A stretch of DNA of 64,000 nt, from positions 3,928,501 through 3,992,500 of the forward strand of contig NC_006270.3 of NCBI RefSeq assembly GCF_000011645.1, given 5' to 3'. This document shows, piece after piece, positions 25,035 to 34,665 of the stretch. The notes under the pieces were generated by a model. That model did no database searches and had not been told where the DNA came from. It saw nothing but the letters and a program-made list of their open reading frames with translations. Within the stretch, counting starts at the first letter, position 1. Every line of letters starts with the position of its first letter. The DNA is from Bacillus licheniformis DSM 13 = ATCC 14580. Lineage in GTDB: Bacteria; Bacillota; Bacilli; Bacillales; Bacillaceae. The translations under genes were made by a program, and so were the position numbers.

Positions 25035-26060
25035 ATGAAGAAATTAATCAGCATCATCTTTATCTTTGTATTAGGGGTTGTCGGGTCATTGACAGCGGCG
25101 GTTTCGGCAGAAGCAGCTTCTGCCTTAAACTCGGGCAAAGTAAATCCGCTTGCCGACTTCAGCTTAAAAGGCTTTGCCGCACTAAACGGCGGAACAACGG
25201 GCGGAGAAGGCGGTCAGACGGTAACCGTAACAACGGGAGATCAGCTGATTGCGGCATTAAAAAATAAGAATGCAAATACGCCTTTAAAAATTTATGTCAA
25301 CGGCACCATTACAACATCAAATACATCCGCATCAAAGATTGACGTCAAAGACGTGTCAAACGTATCGATTGTCGGATCAGGGACCAAAGGGGAACTCAAA
25401 GGGATCGGCATCAAAATATGGCGGGCCAACAACATCATCATCCGCAACTTGAAAATTCACGAGGTCGCCTCAGGCGATAAAGACGCGATCGGCATTGAAG
25501 GCCCTTCTAAAAACATTTGGGTTGATCATAATGAGCTTTACCACAGCCTGAACGTTGACAAAGATTACTATGACGGATTATTTGACGTCAAAAGAGATGC
25601 GGAATATATTACATTCTCTTGGAACTATGTGCACGATGGATGGAAATCAATGCTGATGGGTTCATCGGACAGCGATAATTACAACAGGACGATTACATTC
25701 CATCATAACTGGTTTGAGAATCTGAATTCGCGTGTGCCGTCATTCCGTTTCGGAGAAGGCCATATTTACAACAACTATTTCAATAAAATCATCGACAGCG
25801 GAATTAATTCGAGGATGGGCGCGCGCATCAGAATTGAGAACAACCTCTTTGAAAACGCCAAAGATCCGATTGTCTCTTGGTACAGCAGTTCACCGGGCTA
25901 TTGGCATGTATCCAACAACAAATTTGTAAACTCTAGGGGCAGTATGCCGACTACCTCTACTACAACCTATAATCCGCCATACAGCTACTCACTCGACAAT
26001 GTCGACAATGTAAAATCAATCGTCAAGCAAAATGCCGGAGTCGGCAAAATCAATCCATAA
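25035..26060 (+). CDS. pelA: Secreted pectate lyase, PL1 family
   Basis: Enzyme of 341 residues that cleaves polygalacturonate by Ca2+-dependent beta-elimination outside the cell. A signal peptide ([18 protein letters not shown], cleavage near AEA) is followed by a right-handed beta-helix with the PL1 motifs [16 protein letters not shown] (Ca2+ Asp) and [12 protein letters not shown] (catalytic Arg). AGGAGG is correctly placed. The gene stands alone between the lantibiotic cluster and yxkO. B. licheniformis pectate lyases of this length have been called PelA; the symbol is tentative. Confidence 0.88.
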
Positions 26061-26068
26061 GCTTTGAG

Positions 26069-26104
26069 GTGAAACGTCCGGGGCATTCCGGGCGTTTCAC
26101 TTAT
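26069..26104. terminator. Bidirectional terminator between the pectate lyase gene and yxkO
   Basis: GTGAAACGTCCGG and CCGGGCGTTTCAC pair over 13 bp with one wobble; it overlaps the last codons of yxkO. Confidence 0.8.
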
Positions 26105-26948
26105 TTCCATCCTCATACGCTTTCCATACCGTTGGCAGCAGATCGGAAAGTTCATGCGCAAGAAGCGCATGAGCCGATCTGGTCTTTGTCCATGCGTCCG
26201 CACATGCGCCGTGCAAGTGGACAGCATTCAGCACCGCTTCTCTCGAATTCTCATGACAGCACAGCATCCCGAGAAGCATACCTGTTAACGTATCCCCCGT
26301 TCCTCCCTTTGCCAGCGCCCCATTTCCCGTTACATTCCTCCAGCACTCGCCGTCGGGGAAAGCAACGATCGTTTCATTGCCTTTCAAGACAAGGGTAATA
26401 CCTTGTTCCTCCGCATAATCTCGAGCATAACCGGCCCGGTTTGCTTCAATTTCTCGAATGGACAAGCCTGTCATTTTCGAAAATTCGCCCGGATGCGGCG
26501 TTAATACCACCGGCGCTTCCCGTTCATGATACGATCGTTTTGAAAGAGCACCCGCATCAAGCACAACCGGGCAGTCTTTCGCTAATACGCTTTGAACCGC
26601 TTGCTCAGTCATTTGCGAAGGCGGCAGCCCAGGCCCGATCGCAATCGCCCGGTAAGGTTCGGCAATCTCGCCTGACGCCGCCTTTTCGGCGCCGTCCCGC
26701 CAATACGTCGCCTCAGGAAGAACGGGGAGGATCAGCGGAATCGCACTCCCGCACGTTCCGATGACAAGCTTTCCTAGACCGCTCCGCATCGCCCCGATTC
26801 CTGCAAGGAGAGCCGCTCCCGGCATATCATCGCTTCCCGCGAGCAAAAGGCCGGTTCCATAAGTTCCTTTATGACTATCATTTCCCCTTTTCGGCAATGA
26901 GCCCTTCACGCAGTCTTTCGTCCATATCGGCAATTGTTCTGCAGACAT
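26097..26948 (-). CDS. yxkO: ADP-dependent (S)-NAD(P)H-hydrate dehydratase
   Basis: NnrD/YxkO of 283 residues, a ribokinase-like enzyme that repairs damaged, hydrated NAD(P)H using ADP. Motifs: HKGTYGTGLLLAGS (nucleotide/substrate site), GPGLP, VLDAGAL, LTPHPGEF and GTGDTLTG with the catalytic Asp. The N-terminal epimerase domain found in some homologues is absent. It lies downstream of cydD on the same strand, as in B. subtilis, but separated from it by a terminator. The ATG at 26948 follows AAAGGTGTG. Confidence 0.9.
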   Translation of the reverse strand: MSAEQLPIWTKDCVKGSLPKRGNDSHKGTYGTGLLLAGSDDMPGAALLAGIGAMRSGLGKLVIGTCGSAIPLILPVLPEATYWRDGAEKAASGEIAEPYRAIAIGPGLPPSQMTEQAVQSVLAKDCPVVLDAGALSKRSYHEREAPVVLTPHPGEFSKMTGLSIREIEANRAGYARDYAEEQGITLVLKGNETIVAFPDGECWRNVTGNGALAKGGTGDTLTGMLLGMLCCHENSREAVLNAVHLHGACADAWTKTRSAHALLAHELSDLLPTVWKAYEDGNK

Positions 26949-27071
26949 CCCGGATCACACCTTTCAATATAGTTTAAACAAACGTTTAATTAAATTGTAA
27001 CTGAATCATACCCTTCACTGCTCTTTAACATGCAAAATAGCACTGATGAACGGATCAGTTTACGTTCATAT

Positions 27072-27103
27072 AAAAAAGACAGCTTCACAACTTGAAGCTG
27101 TGC
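27072..27103 (-). terminator. Terminator of cydABCD
   Basis: Minus strand ACAGCTTCA and TGAAGCTGT pair, followed by TTTTTT, 15 bases past the cydD stop. Confidence 0.88.
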
Positions 27104-27116
27104 TTGGCGTTTTCGA

Positions 27117-28865
27117 CTAAAAAAGCCGGCTGACAGGCGCATCCAGACGATAAAGTCTTGAATAGCGCGGATTGTTTTCCAAAAGCTGCTGATGGCTCCC
27201 TGCCATTGCAAGCTTCCCTTTGTCTAAAAACAGAATCCGGTCGGCCGCTTCGGCTCCTGCCAAATGGTGTGTAATCCATAGAACGGTCTTTCCATCAAGT
27301 ACTTGAAACATCGTTGAAAGAAGCTCCTTCTCTGTTTTAGGATCAAGGCCTACGGTCGGTTCGTCCAACACGACGATGGGTGCGTCCTGCAGCAGAATCC
27401 GCGCCAAAGCAATCCGCTGGCGTTCTCCACCTGAAAAACGGATGCCCGTTTCCTGTACAGATGTATGATATCCATCGGGAAGAGACTGAATATAATCGTG
27501 AAGCTTCACCTGGCGCGCCGCCCAATACACGTCCTCATCGCTCGCGTCAGGGTTCCCGAGCCGGATATTATTCAAAACCGTCGTATCAAACAGGTGCGGC
27601 TGCTGATTGAAAACGGAGACTACGCGTGAAATTTCTCCCTGAAGAGACTGCACAGAAATATCGTTCAATGTAATGTTTCCTTTAGAAGGAGCAAGCGCCC
27701 CTTGTATCAACGACAAGATGGTCGATTTACCCGCACCGCTCGGGCCTAGCAAAGCGGTCTTTTCACCCTGCTTTAATATAAATGAAACACCGTCCAACAC
27801 CGGCTGGCCTTGCTCATAAGAAAAAGAAACGTCTTCAAAGCGAAGCGTGACATCGTCCAAACCTACAGCCTCCGCCCGTTCCTGCTGAACATCGGCCCCG
27901 TTCCCCCTTTTCGGCGGCTGCAGACCGTCCATTCTTTCTAAAGAATCCTGATACTCAGGGATTGAAGCCGCTGCGTCCGAAAGCGGAAAGAAAGCTTCCG
28001 TCAAAGGAAACACAACAAGGACAAACGCCGCAATAAACACAGGAGCCAGAGCCCCTTCCGCGCTTTGGCCGCCCGCCCATATTAGCATCAGAAGAACAAG
28101 TCCTGCCGCCAGGCATTGCATGGCAAAGTCCCTCCAACGACTGAAGCGCACCTGTTTCTTTTCGATCGCCAGCCATTCATGTTCTGCCGCTTCATACGAA
28201 TGGACAAAGTCGTTTTGCCGGCCGCTGAAAACCCAATCGCTCACCCCCATGACCGCGTCTGTCAGCTGACGGTACAAGTGGCTCCGTCCTCTTTTCAGCG
28301 CAACATTTTTTGCCCTTGTCACAAGCAGGGAAACAAGCGGAACAAGAAATACGAAAACCGCGGCATAGACCGCCATTAGTCCAGCAAAAGGCCATGAAAA
28401 AAAGCCGATAGCTGCGATGAATACGCCATATAAAAGAAGAGCCGACAGCCCGGGAAATACCGTTCTCAAATACATGTCCTGCAAATGTTCAACATCGTCG
28501 GCCAAAATGCCGAGCATATCCCCCGTTCGGAAACGTTCACGCCATTTTAAAGCTTGAGGTTCGAGCATCCTGTAAAGCCTGACGCGCATATCGGATAAAA
28601 TTTTCAAAATGATATGGTGCCCTGTCAACCGCTCAACATAGCGCGACACCGAGCGCAGAATCCCGAAGGTGCGAACCGCTACGATCGGAACATAGATCAT
28701 CAAAACATTTTCCGGACGCGTAGCCGCTTTGGATATTAAATAACCGGAGGTAAACATGAGAGCAGCCGCCGAGCATGCCGTCAACCCGCCAAGCAGCACG
28801 ACAATGATCAAAAGCCTTGTATTTTTCTTGATGTAGGGCAGAATCCACCCGTCTTCATTGTTCAT
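27117..28865 (-). CDS. cydD: CydD subunit of the CydCD ABC exporter
   Basis: Half-transporter of 582 residues: N-terminal six-segment membrane domain (about 20-300) and C-terminal ATPase with Walker A GPSGAGKST, signature FSGGERQRIALARIL, Walker B IVVLDEPTVGLDP. CydCD exports thiols (cysteine/glutathione in E. coli) and is needed to assemble cytochrome bd. It overlaps cydC by four bases and closes the cydABCD operon. In Bacillus the naming of the two halves follows gene order, used here. Confidence 0.9.
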   Translation of the reverse strand: MNNEDGWILPYIKKNTRLLIIVVLLGGLTACSAAALMFTSGYLISKAATRPENVLMIYVPIVAVRTFGILRSVSRYVERLTGHHIILKILSDMRVRLYRMLEPQALKWRERFRTGDMLGILADDVEHLQDMYLRTVFPGLSALLLYGVFIAAIGFFSWPFAGLMAVYAAVFVFLVPLVSLLVTRAKNVALKRGRSHLYRQLTDAVMGVSDWVFSGRQNDFVHSYEAAEHEWLAIEKKQVRFSRWRDFAMQCLAAGLVLLMLIWAGGQSAEGALAPVFIAAFVLVVFPLTEAFFPLSDAAASIPEYQDSLERMDGLQPPKRGNGADVQQERAEAVGLDDVTLRFEDVSFSYEQGQPVLDGVSFILKQGEKTALLGPSGAGKSTILSLIQGALAPSKGNITLNDISVQSLQGEISRVVSVFNQQPHLFDTTVLNNIRLGNPDASDEDVYWAARQVKLHDYIQSLPDGYHTSVQETGIRFSGGERQRIALARILLQDAPIVVLDEPTVGLDPKTEKELLSTMFQVLDGKTVLWITHHLAGAEAADRILFLDKGKLAMAGSHQQLLENNPRYSRLYRLDAPVSRLF

Positions 28866-30586
28866 GATGCACCTCCAAACGACTGCGCCTTCACGAGCTC
28901 GTAATAAACGCCCCGCTTTTCAATCAGTTCTTGATGTGTACCGGTTTCAGCCACCTGCCCATCTTTCAGCACGATAATTTCATCCATATCAAGCATCCAG
29001 TGAAGGCGATGGGTTGCCAAAAAAACCAGCTTGTCTTCAAACAGTTTTAACATCGTTTTTTTCAACTCGTATTCTGTTTCGATATCCAAATGAGCAGTGG
29101 GCTCATCTAAAAGAATAATCGGACGGTTGCCAAGGAAAGCCCGGGCAACGGCTGTACGCTGCGCCTGTCCACCGCTTAATGCCCTCCCGCCTTCACCGAT
29201 CCGCTCTTTCAAGCCGTTTGGAAGCTGATCAATCAGCTCCGAGAGCCCGGCAGCTCTTGCTGCCTGTTCAACGTCTTCGTCAGAAGCGGCGGGATGATAA
29301 AAACGGATATTGGCTGCGAGCGTATCCGGAAAGATATAGGGATGCTGCGGAATATACAAGAGCTGATTTTGCCAGCTGTCCGTCTGCAAATGCGTTCTCT
29401 TTTTTCCCCCGACTTTGATAACGCCGCTTTTCGTTTCCAGGAAGCCGCCGAGCACATCGATAAGCGTAGATTTTCCGGCACCGCTTTCCCCGATGATTCC
29501 GATTTTTCTCTTTCCCTTAAATGAAAGAGAAATCCCGGATAAAGAGCAGTTTTCCTCATCTTCATGCCGCACATCTACATGCTTGAACTCGATTTGATCG
29601 TCGTCAGACCATCGCTCAAGACTTAAAGGCGCCTCATCCTTGAAACCCGGCGAATCCAATATCGCCTTGATCGCTTTACCGGCTTCGCGTCCGTTCAATG
29701 TAGCATGATAGTCATTGCCGACTTCCCGGACAGGGAGAAAAAACTCAGGGGCAAGAATCAGAATGGCAAGAGCCGGCTCCAGCGAGATGCTGCCGTCAAC
29801 AAGACCGAGACCGAGAAAAACAGCAACGGTCGCTACGGACAGCATGGTGAAAAAATCAAGTGCAAACGATGACAGAAAGGCGATCTTAAGCGTACTCATC
29901 GTCGCCTTCCTGTACCGTTCGCTCACATGAAATATATTCTTAGTATGTGAACGGCTGATGCCCAGCACTTTCAATGTTTCCAGGCCGCGCAAGGAATCTG
30001 TAAAATGGTTTGAAAGCATCTCATACGTTTTCCATTGGCTGTCCGCTTTTCTTTTAGCCGCATACCCAAGAAGGATCATAAAAGTGATTAAAATCGGCAT
30101 CGTAATCATTAAGACTGCAGCGGAAGATGTGTCTTTAAAAAAGACATAACAGACAACCGCCGGCGGTATAACGGCCATGCTGACCATTTTCGGCAAAAAC
30201 AGCTCCAAATAGCGGCGGAACTGTGCAATTCCTTCCATCGCGAGCGTGACGACATGACCGGTTCCTTCTTTCCTCGCCAGCCTGGGGCCGGATTGGAAAA
30301 GCTTCTCCAAAAACTTTTTCCGCATGCCGGCCCCCGTCTCGGCGGCATAGTCAAATATCAGCTTTTGCCTGACAAGGGTAACAGCATGTCGAAATAAAAA
30401 AGCGGCGGTAAATAAGATGAGCAGCGGAAAGAGCGAACCGACGCGTTCTCCGTTAAAAAGGCGGGTAACCGCTTCAGCAAGCCATTCGGCCTGCATGATA
30501 ATGGCGGCGCCCTGCATGCATGTCAGGACAGTGAGTACTGCAAGTATTCGTTTCATCCCTTTATATTGCAAAAGATCTTTTCCCAT
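28862..30586 (-). CDS. cydC: CydC subunit of the CydCD ABC exporter
   Basis: Half-transporter of 574 residues with a six-segment membrane domain and an ATPase: Walker A GESGAGKST, signature LSGGQAQRTAVARAFL, Walker B IILLDEPTAHLD. It overlaps cydB by one base and cydD by four, so the subunits are made in step. The heterodimer is required for functional cytochrome bd oxidase at low oxygen. Confidence 0.9.
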   Translation of the reverse strand: MGKDLLQYKGMKRILAVLTVLTCMQGAAIIMQAEWLAEAVTRLFNGERVGSLFPLLILFTAAFLFRHAVTLVRQKLIFDYAAETGAGMRKKFLEKLFQSGPRLARKEGTGHVVTLAMEGIAQFRRYLELFLPKMVSMAVIPPAVVCYVFFKDTSSAAVLMITMPILITFMILLGYAAKRKADSQWKTYEMLSNHFTDSLRGLETLKVLGISRSHTKNIFHVSERYRKATMSTLKIAFLSSFALDFFTMLSVATVAVFLGLGLVDGSISLEPALAILILAPEFFLPVREVGNDYHATLNGREAGKAIKAILDSPGFKDEAPLSLERWSDDDQIEFKHVDVRHEDEENCSLSGISLSFKGKRKIGIIGESGAGKSTLIDVLGGFLETKSGVIKVGGKKRTHLQTDSWQNQLLYIPQHPYIFPDTLAANIRFYHPAASDEDVEQAARAAGLSELIDQLPNGLKERIGEGGRALSGGQAQRTAVARAFLGNRPIILLDEPTAHLDIETEYELKKTMLKLFEDKLVFLATHRLHWMLDMDEIIVLKDGQVAETGTHQELIEKRGVYYELVKAQSFGGAS

Positions 30587-31602
30587 TAATAAATCATTGG
30601 CTCCTTGCTGCTGACCCGTTTTCTAAAAACATAGTAGCTCCAGATCTGATAGCCCAGCACGAACGGAAGCAGTGCCAGCGCGACGATCGTCATAACCTTT
30701 AAAGAATAGTCGCCTGATGAAGCATTATAAACGGTTAAGTCATATGCGCTTTTCACCGAGCTGATCATGACGCGCGGGAACAGCGCAGTGAAAATCGTCG
30801 CCACTGTAAGAGCGATCCCTGCGCCCGTCATGGCAAATGTCCAGCCGTCGCGTTTTTGTTTCATAAACACGATCGACAGCACATAGCAAACGACAATCAG
30901 AGCCGCAAGCGGTATCGTCACATGCCCCCTGCCCGTGAACAAGTCCGTTTCAAAAATGGATAATGCAACAAAGGCAACAAGCGCCGCCAAAACGGCGAAT
31001 ACGACTTTTTTGGCCAGCTGTCTTGCCCGGTCGCGCAAATCGGCTTCCGTTCTCAATGTAATAAAGATCAGGCCGTGCAGCAGGCAGAGAAGCGTAACGG
31101 CGACTCCCCCTGTCACGGAATAGACGTTCACATAATCGGTAAAACCGGCGTGCAGATTCATATCGGCATCAATCGGCATGCCGCGCAGGATGCTCGCAAA
31201 CAATACACCGAACAAAAACGGCGGCAGAATGCTGCCGAAAAATACGACCCAATCCCATGTATTCTTCCATTTTGCGGTTTCGACTTTTCCTCTAAATTCA
31301 AACGCGACCCCGCGGCCGATCAATGCAAGAAGAACAAAGACAAACGGAATGTAATATCCGCTGAACATCGTGGCATACCAGTTCGGAAAAGCGGCGAAAA
31401 TCGCGCCTCCCCCGGTCAGCAGCCAGACTTCATTTGCATCCCAGAAAGGACCGATCGTATTGATCATCACCCTCCGTTCAAGATCGTTGCGCCCGAGAAA
31501 CCGCGTCGCCATTCCGACGCCGAAATCAAAGCCCTCAAGAAAGAAAAAACCGATGAACAGCACAGCGACTAATATAAACCAAAATTCATTAAGAGATACC
31601 AT
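30586..31602 (-). CDS. cydB: Cytochrome bd ubiquinol/menaquinol oxidase subunit II
   Basis: Membrane protein of 338 residues, about eight to nine segments. The N-terminus NEFWFILVAVLFIGFFFLEG and the GPFWDANEVWLLTGGGA motif are characteristic of CydB. A larger frame reaches 31722, but AGGAGG stands directly ahead of the ATG at 31602, giving the B. subtilis length; the start overlaps the end of cydA by 14 bases. Together with CydA it oxidises menaquinol and reduces oxygen with high affinity. Confidence 0.93.
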   Translation of the reverse strand: MVSLNEFWFILVAVLFIGFFFLEGFDFGVGMATRFLGRNDLERRVMINTIGPFWDANEVWLLTGGGAIFAAFPNWYATMFSGYYIPFVFVLLALIGRGVAFEFRGKVETAKWKNTWDWVVFFGSILPPFLFGVLFASILRGMPIDADMNLHAGFTDYVNVYSVTGGVAVTLLCLLHGLIFITLRTEADLRDRARQLAKKVVFAVLAALVAFVALSIFETDLFTGRGHVTIPLAALIVVCYVLSIVFMKQKRDGWTFAMTGAGIALTVATIFTALFPRVMISSVKSAYDLTVYNASSGDYSLKVMTIVALALLPFVLGYQIWSYYVFRKRVSSKEPMIY

Positions 31603-32995
31603 GGTAAACCTCCTGATCAAACGGGTCTGTCGATACGGAATCATCATGATGGTGGTCATGGTGTGCAGCCCCTTTTTTAATCTCCCGCACAAACAAGTAG
31701 ACAAGAACGAGCGCCAGCACAAGATAAATCGCTGTAAACGCGATGACAGAGAACAGCAGCATTCCCGCTGATACGTTCGGCGACACGGACTGCGCCGTTG
31801 TCAAAATACCGAACACCGTCCACGGCTGGCGTCCGATTTCAGTCATGATCCACCCCGCCGTATTTGCAATGAATGGAAAGGCGATCAAAGCCACCATTGT
31901 CCGCAAGAACCATTTGCTTGTTTCGAGTCTTTTGCGGAAGCTGAGATAAAGACCGGTCAAAGCGGCAACGATCATTAAAAGTCCTGATCCGGCCATGATT
32001 CTGAAACTCCAGAATGTCGTTTTCACCGGCGGAATATAATTTCCTTCTCCGTATTTTTCTTCATATTGCTTTTGCAGTGTCTTCATTCCGGGCACATCGC
32101 CGCTGAATTGTTTATAAGCCAAATAGCTGAGCGCATACGGGATGCTGAGCTCGGATTTGTTTTCCTGCTTGTCCGTGTCAATGTTCGCAAGCACCGTCCA
32201 TGCAGCCGGATCGCCGCTGTCATCCCAAAGCGCTTCGCTGGCAGCCATTTTCATCGGCTGGCTCTTCATCAGATGCTGTGCCTGCTCATGTCCGCTGAAC
32301 GCAACGCCGCCCCCGGAAACAAGCGCCACAATCATCGCGATTTGAAAGGATTTTTTAAAAAAGAGCAATTCCTGTTTTTTCAGCATTTTATACGCGCTGA
32401 CACCGGCAATGAAAAACGCCCCAGTGGCAAGCGCACCGAAAATGACGTGCGGAAATTCAACCCATAGCTGCGGGTTTTTAATAATCGCAAAAAAATCGGT
32501 CATTTCCGCGCGTCCGTTTTTGATCGCAAATCCGACAGGCTCCTGCATAAACGAGTTGGCCGCTAGAATCCAAAACGCCGACATGATCGTGCCAAGCGAA
32601 ACAAGCCAAATGGACAGCAAATGAATCTTCTTCGGAAGGCGGTCCCAGCCGAAGATCCACAAACCGATAAACGTCGATTCCATAAAGAAAGCGAGCAGCG
32701 CTTCCACCGCGAGCGGAGCGCCGAATACATCACCGACAAAGCGGGAGTACTCCGACCAGTTCATTCCGAACTGAAATTCTTGTAAAATCCCGGTGACAAC
32801 ACCGACTGCAAAATTAATTAAAAATAAGTGCCCCCAAAATTTAGCCATCGTTCTGTAAATGTCTTTTTTCTTTGCGACATAAAGGGTTTCCATTAAAGCA
32901 ACCATAAAGACAAGCCCGATTGACATCGGTACAAAAATAAAGTGAAAGATCGTTGTTGAAGCAAATTGAAATCTTGCCAAAATGAGTTCGTCCAC
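31589..32995 (-). CDS. cydA: Cytochrome bd oxidase subunit I
   Basis: Haem-carrying subunit of 468 residues. Haem-ligand region is near the N-terminus (RFQFASTTIFHFIFVPMSIG, His ligand of b595), with Met of the b558 site further on and the Q-loop between segments 6 and 7 short, as in Gram-positive enzymes (GRQPWTVFGILTT is conserved). The start is a GTG at 32995 behind AGGAGGAGA. First gene of cydABCD, expressed at low oxygen; the upstream 290 bases hold no gene and contain Rex-like half-sites. Confidence 0.93.
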   Translation of the reverse strand: MDELILARFQFASTTIFHFIFVPMSIGLVFMVALMETLYVAKKKDIYRTMAKFWGHLFLINFAVGVVTGILQEFQFGMNWSEYSRFVGDVFGAPLAVEALLAFFMESTFIGLWIFGWDRLPKKIHLLSIWLVSLGTIMSAFWILAANSFMQEPVGFAIKNGRAEMTDFFAIIKNPQLWVEFPHVIFGALATGAFFIAGVSAYKMLKKQELLFFKKSFQIAMIVALVSGGGVAFSGHEQAQHLMKSQPMKMAASEALWDDSGDPAAWTVLANIDTDKQENKSELSIPYALSYLAYKQFSGDVPGMKTLQKQYEEKYGEGNYIPPVKTTFWSFRIMAGSGLLMIVAALTGLYLSFRKRLETSKWFLRTMVALIAFPFIANTAGWIMTEIGRQPWTVFGILTTAQSVSPNVSAGMLLFSVIAFTAIYLVLALVLVYLFVREIKKGAAHHDHHHDDSVSTDPFDQEVYHGIS

Positions 32996-33221
32996 TGTTC
33001 CTGTCTCCTCCTCTTTGTTCTAGCCGGGCCCGTTTGCCAAATGGGCATCACACTTGCTCAGACTTTCACATGCATCTTATTAATGTGATTATGATTACAG
33101 ACAAAAGGGTGACCTCGGCCCGCATTGATGTTCCGTTATTATCAGGATGGTTATTTATACCTGTACTTTACCGCGAATTCCTTCTTAAATAAAGTACATT
33201 TTCCCTAATTTATGGATGTCA

Positions 33222-33262
33222 TTGTGACAATTATACGAAGGAATTATAGATATTTTGTGACA
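33222..33262 (-). promoter_or_regulatory. Possible cydA promoter with Rex-like half-sites
   Basis: TTGTGACA is found twice (33222-33229 and 33255-33262), flanking ATTATA (33243-33248), which reads TATAAT on the minus strand. In B. subtilis the cydA promoter is far upstream and repressed by Rex. The half-sites match TTGTGA of the Rex consensus but are not paired. Nothing else is evident in the non-coding stretch 33000-33660. Confidence 0.4.
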
Positions 33263-33705
33263 CGCTGGTTAACAAGCACTAAAACAACATGAGAAAAATG
33301 CCCCGAAATTCACGTGGAACATTTCGTCATTCAACATCTGTGATTCTTCGCGAAAGCCTGTCGCATCAAAAGAAAACCGTTATATGCAGTGAAACAAATT
33401 CGGGGTTTTCCTTCAGTGTGAGCGCGCCTTACGGAAAGTTCTGCTGTTTTGTCCAATCTGTGAAATCTTCCTTCCGCCTTCTGCGCATTCCCTTCATCCA
33501 TTTGCTGATTTATCTCCACTGAAGCCTTCACGCAGCACGAGCTGACTGCACCGCACGTTTTTCCCCCTGCACAGCCATCCAGCTCCCGCTGACTATTAAC
33601 GGAGGAAGGGAAGGAATATTTATTGCTTTGAAATAAACAATAACGATACCCCGTTTATTCTATGAAAATCGAACCATACATTTGTTCAAACAAAATACAC
33701 AAAAT

Positions 33706-33723
33706 TTGTGAAATGTTTCACAA
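33706..33723. promoter_or_regulatory. Rex/Fnr-type operator ahead of the FNT channel gene
   Basis: TTGTGAAATGTTTCACAA is a perfect 18-bp palindrome identical to the Rex consensus TTGTGAAATNNTTCACAA, and also to the Fnr pattern TGTGA-N6-TCACA. TATACT lies at 33732-33737, so the operator covers the -35 area, which fits repression by Rex at low NADH better than activation by Fnr. Confidence 0.8.
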
Positions 33724-33793
33724 TATCCTGCTATACTTAGGTTGTATTTATGATAGATACTTCTTAAGTAAACACTTGATGGTGGTGGAAAAC

Positions 33794-34582
33794 ATGGAAT
33801 CTAAATCACTTGTTCTAGTCGAAGAGCTTGCTTTAAAAAAGCAAAGCATCTTTGTGCAAAGCCCGCTTCGCTATCTTTTACGGGCTATGCTGGCCAGTAT
33901 GTTTATCGGGTTCGGAGTCATTGTAGCGTTTAAAACGGGGAATCTCTTTTATGTTGAACATTCTCCGTTCACATATCCAATTGCAGCAATCACCTTTGGG
34001 GGCGCCATTATTCTGATCGTCTATGGCGGAGGAGATTTATTTACGGGAAATACATTTTATTATACATTGGCTGCGCTTCGTAAAAAAATGCGCTGGCCCA
34101 CTGTGATCAAGCTGTGGATGTTCAGCTATGCAGGAAATTTAATGGGCGCCGTTTTTTTCGCAGGCCTCATCTTTGCGACCGGCTTATTTAAAGATCCTTC
34201 TTCCACCGGCTTTATTCTCAGCGTGGCGGAGCATAAAATGAATACGCCGGTGACCGAATTGTTCTTTAAAGCGATTCTGTGTAACTGGCTTGTCTGCCTT
34301 GCGTTTTTCGTTCCGATGGCGCAAAAAGGGGACGGAGCGAAAATGTTCTCTATGATGCTGTTTGTCTTTACTTTCTTTATTTCCGGTTATGAACACAGCA
34401 TCGCGAACATGGCCACTTTTGCCGTCTCTCTGGTCACCGAGCATCCGGAGACCATTTCGATTGCAGGCGCAATCCATAACCTAATTCCGGTAACACTCGG
34501 GAACCTGGTCGGAGGCGCGTTTATGATGGGCTTCATGTACCACTATGCCAACAAGCCGGGCGGTGAAGAAATCATCAAATAA
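33794..34582 (+). CDS. Formate/nitrite transporter (FNT) family channel
   Basis: Membrane protein of 262 residues with six segments and the FNT re-entrant regions: LFTGNTFYY (Ω-loop, TGN) in the first half and a CNWLVCLAFF plus GYEHSIANMA in the second, with the conserved central His in GYEHS. It carries formate, nitrite or related small anions. The frame extends to 33662, but GGTGGTGG is placed for the ATG at 33794. It stands alone behind a perfect Rex/Fnr box, near cydABCD, so it should be raised when oxygen is low. Which anion is carried cannot be read from sequence; formate or lactate export or nitrite uptake are candidates. Confidence 0.87.
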   Translation: MESKSLVLVEELALKKQSIFVQSPLRYLLRAMLASMFIGFGVIVAFKTGNLFYVEHSPFTYPIAAITFGGAIILIVYGGGDLFTGNTFYYTLAALRKKMRWPTVIKLWMFSYAGNLMGAVFFAGLIFATGLFKDPSSTGFILSVAEHKMNTPVTELFFKAILCNWLVCLAFFVPMAQKGDGAKMFSMMLFVFTFFISGYEHSIANMATFAVSLVTEHPETISIAGAIHNLIPVTLGNLVGGAFMMGFMYHYANKPGGEEIIK

Positions 34583-34665
34583 AAAGATCGTCCATTTTTA
34601 ATGGATTCTAAATATGCGGGCTCCCTTCATAAAATCGTGGTAACTTTAAAAATGGAGGTTCAGCG

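Noticed and set aside
26441..26764. Long frame opposite yxkO
   Set aside because: Mirror of the real coding strand; no start signal and proline/arginine-rich translation typical of antisense frames.
31075..31572. 165-codon frame opposite cydB
   Set aside because: Antisense shadow of a conserved cytochrome gene; no ribosome site.
32996..33110. TTCACAT-N10-ATGTGA-like repeat as a second operator of cydA
   Set aside because: The spacing does not match Rex or Fnr sites; left as chance.
33289..33522. Open frame of 77 codons in the gap before the FNT gene
   Set aside because: No ribosome site, unusual composition and no family resemblance; overlapped by an equally long frame on the other strand.
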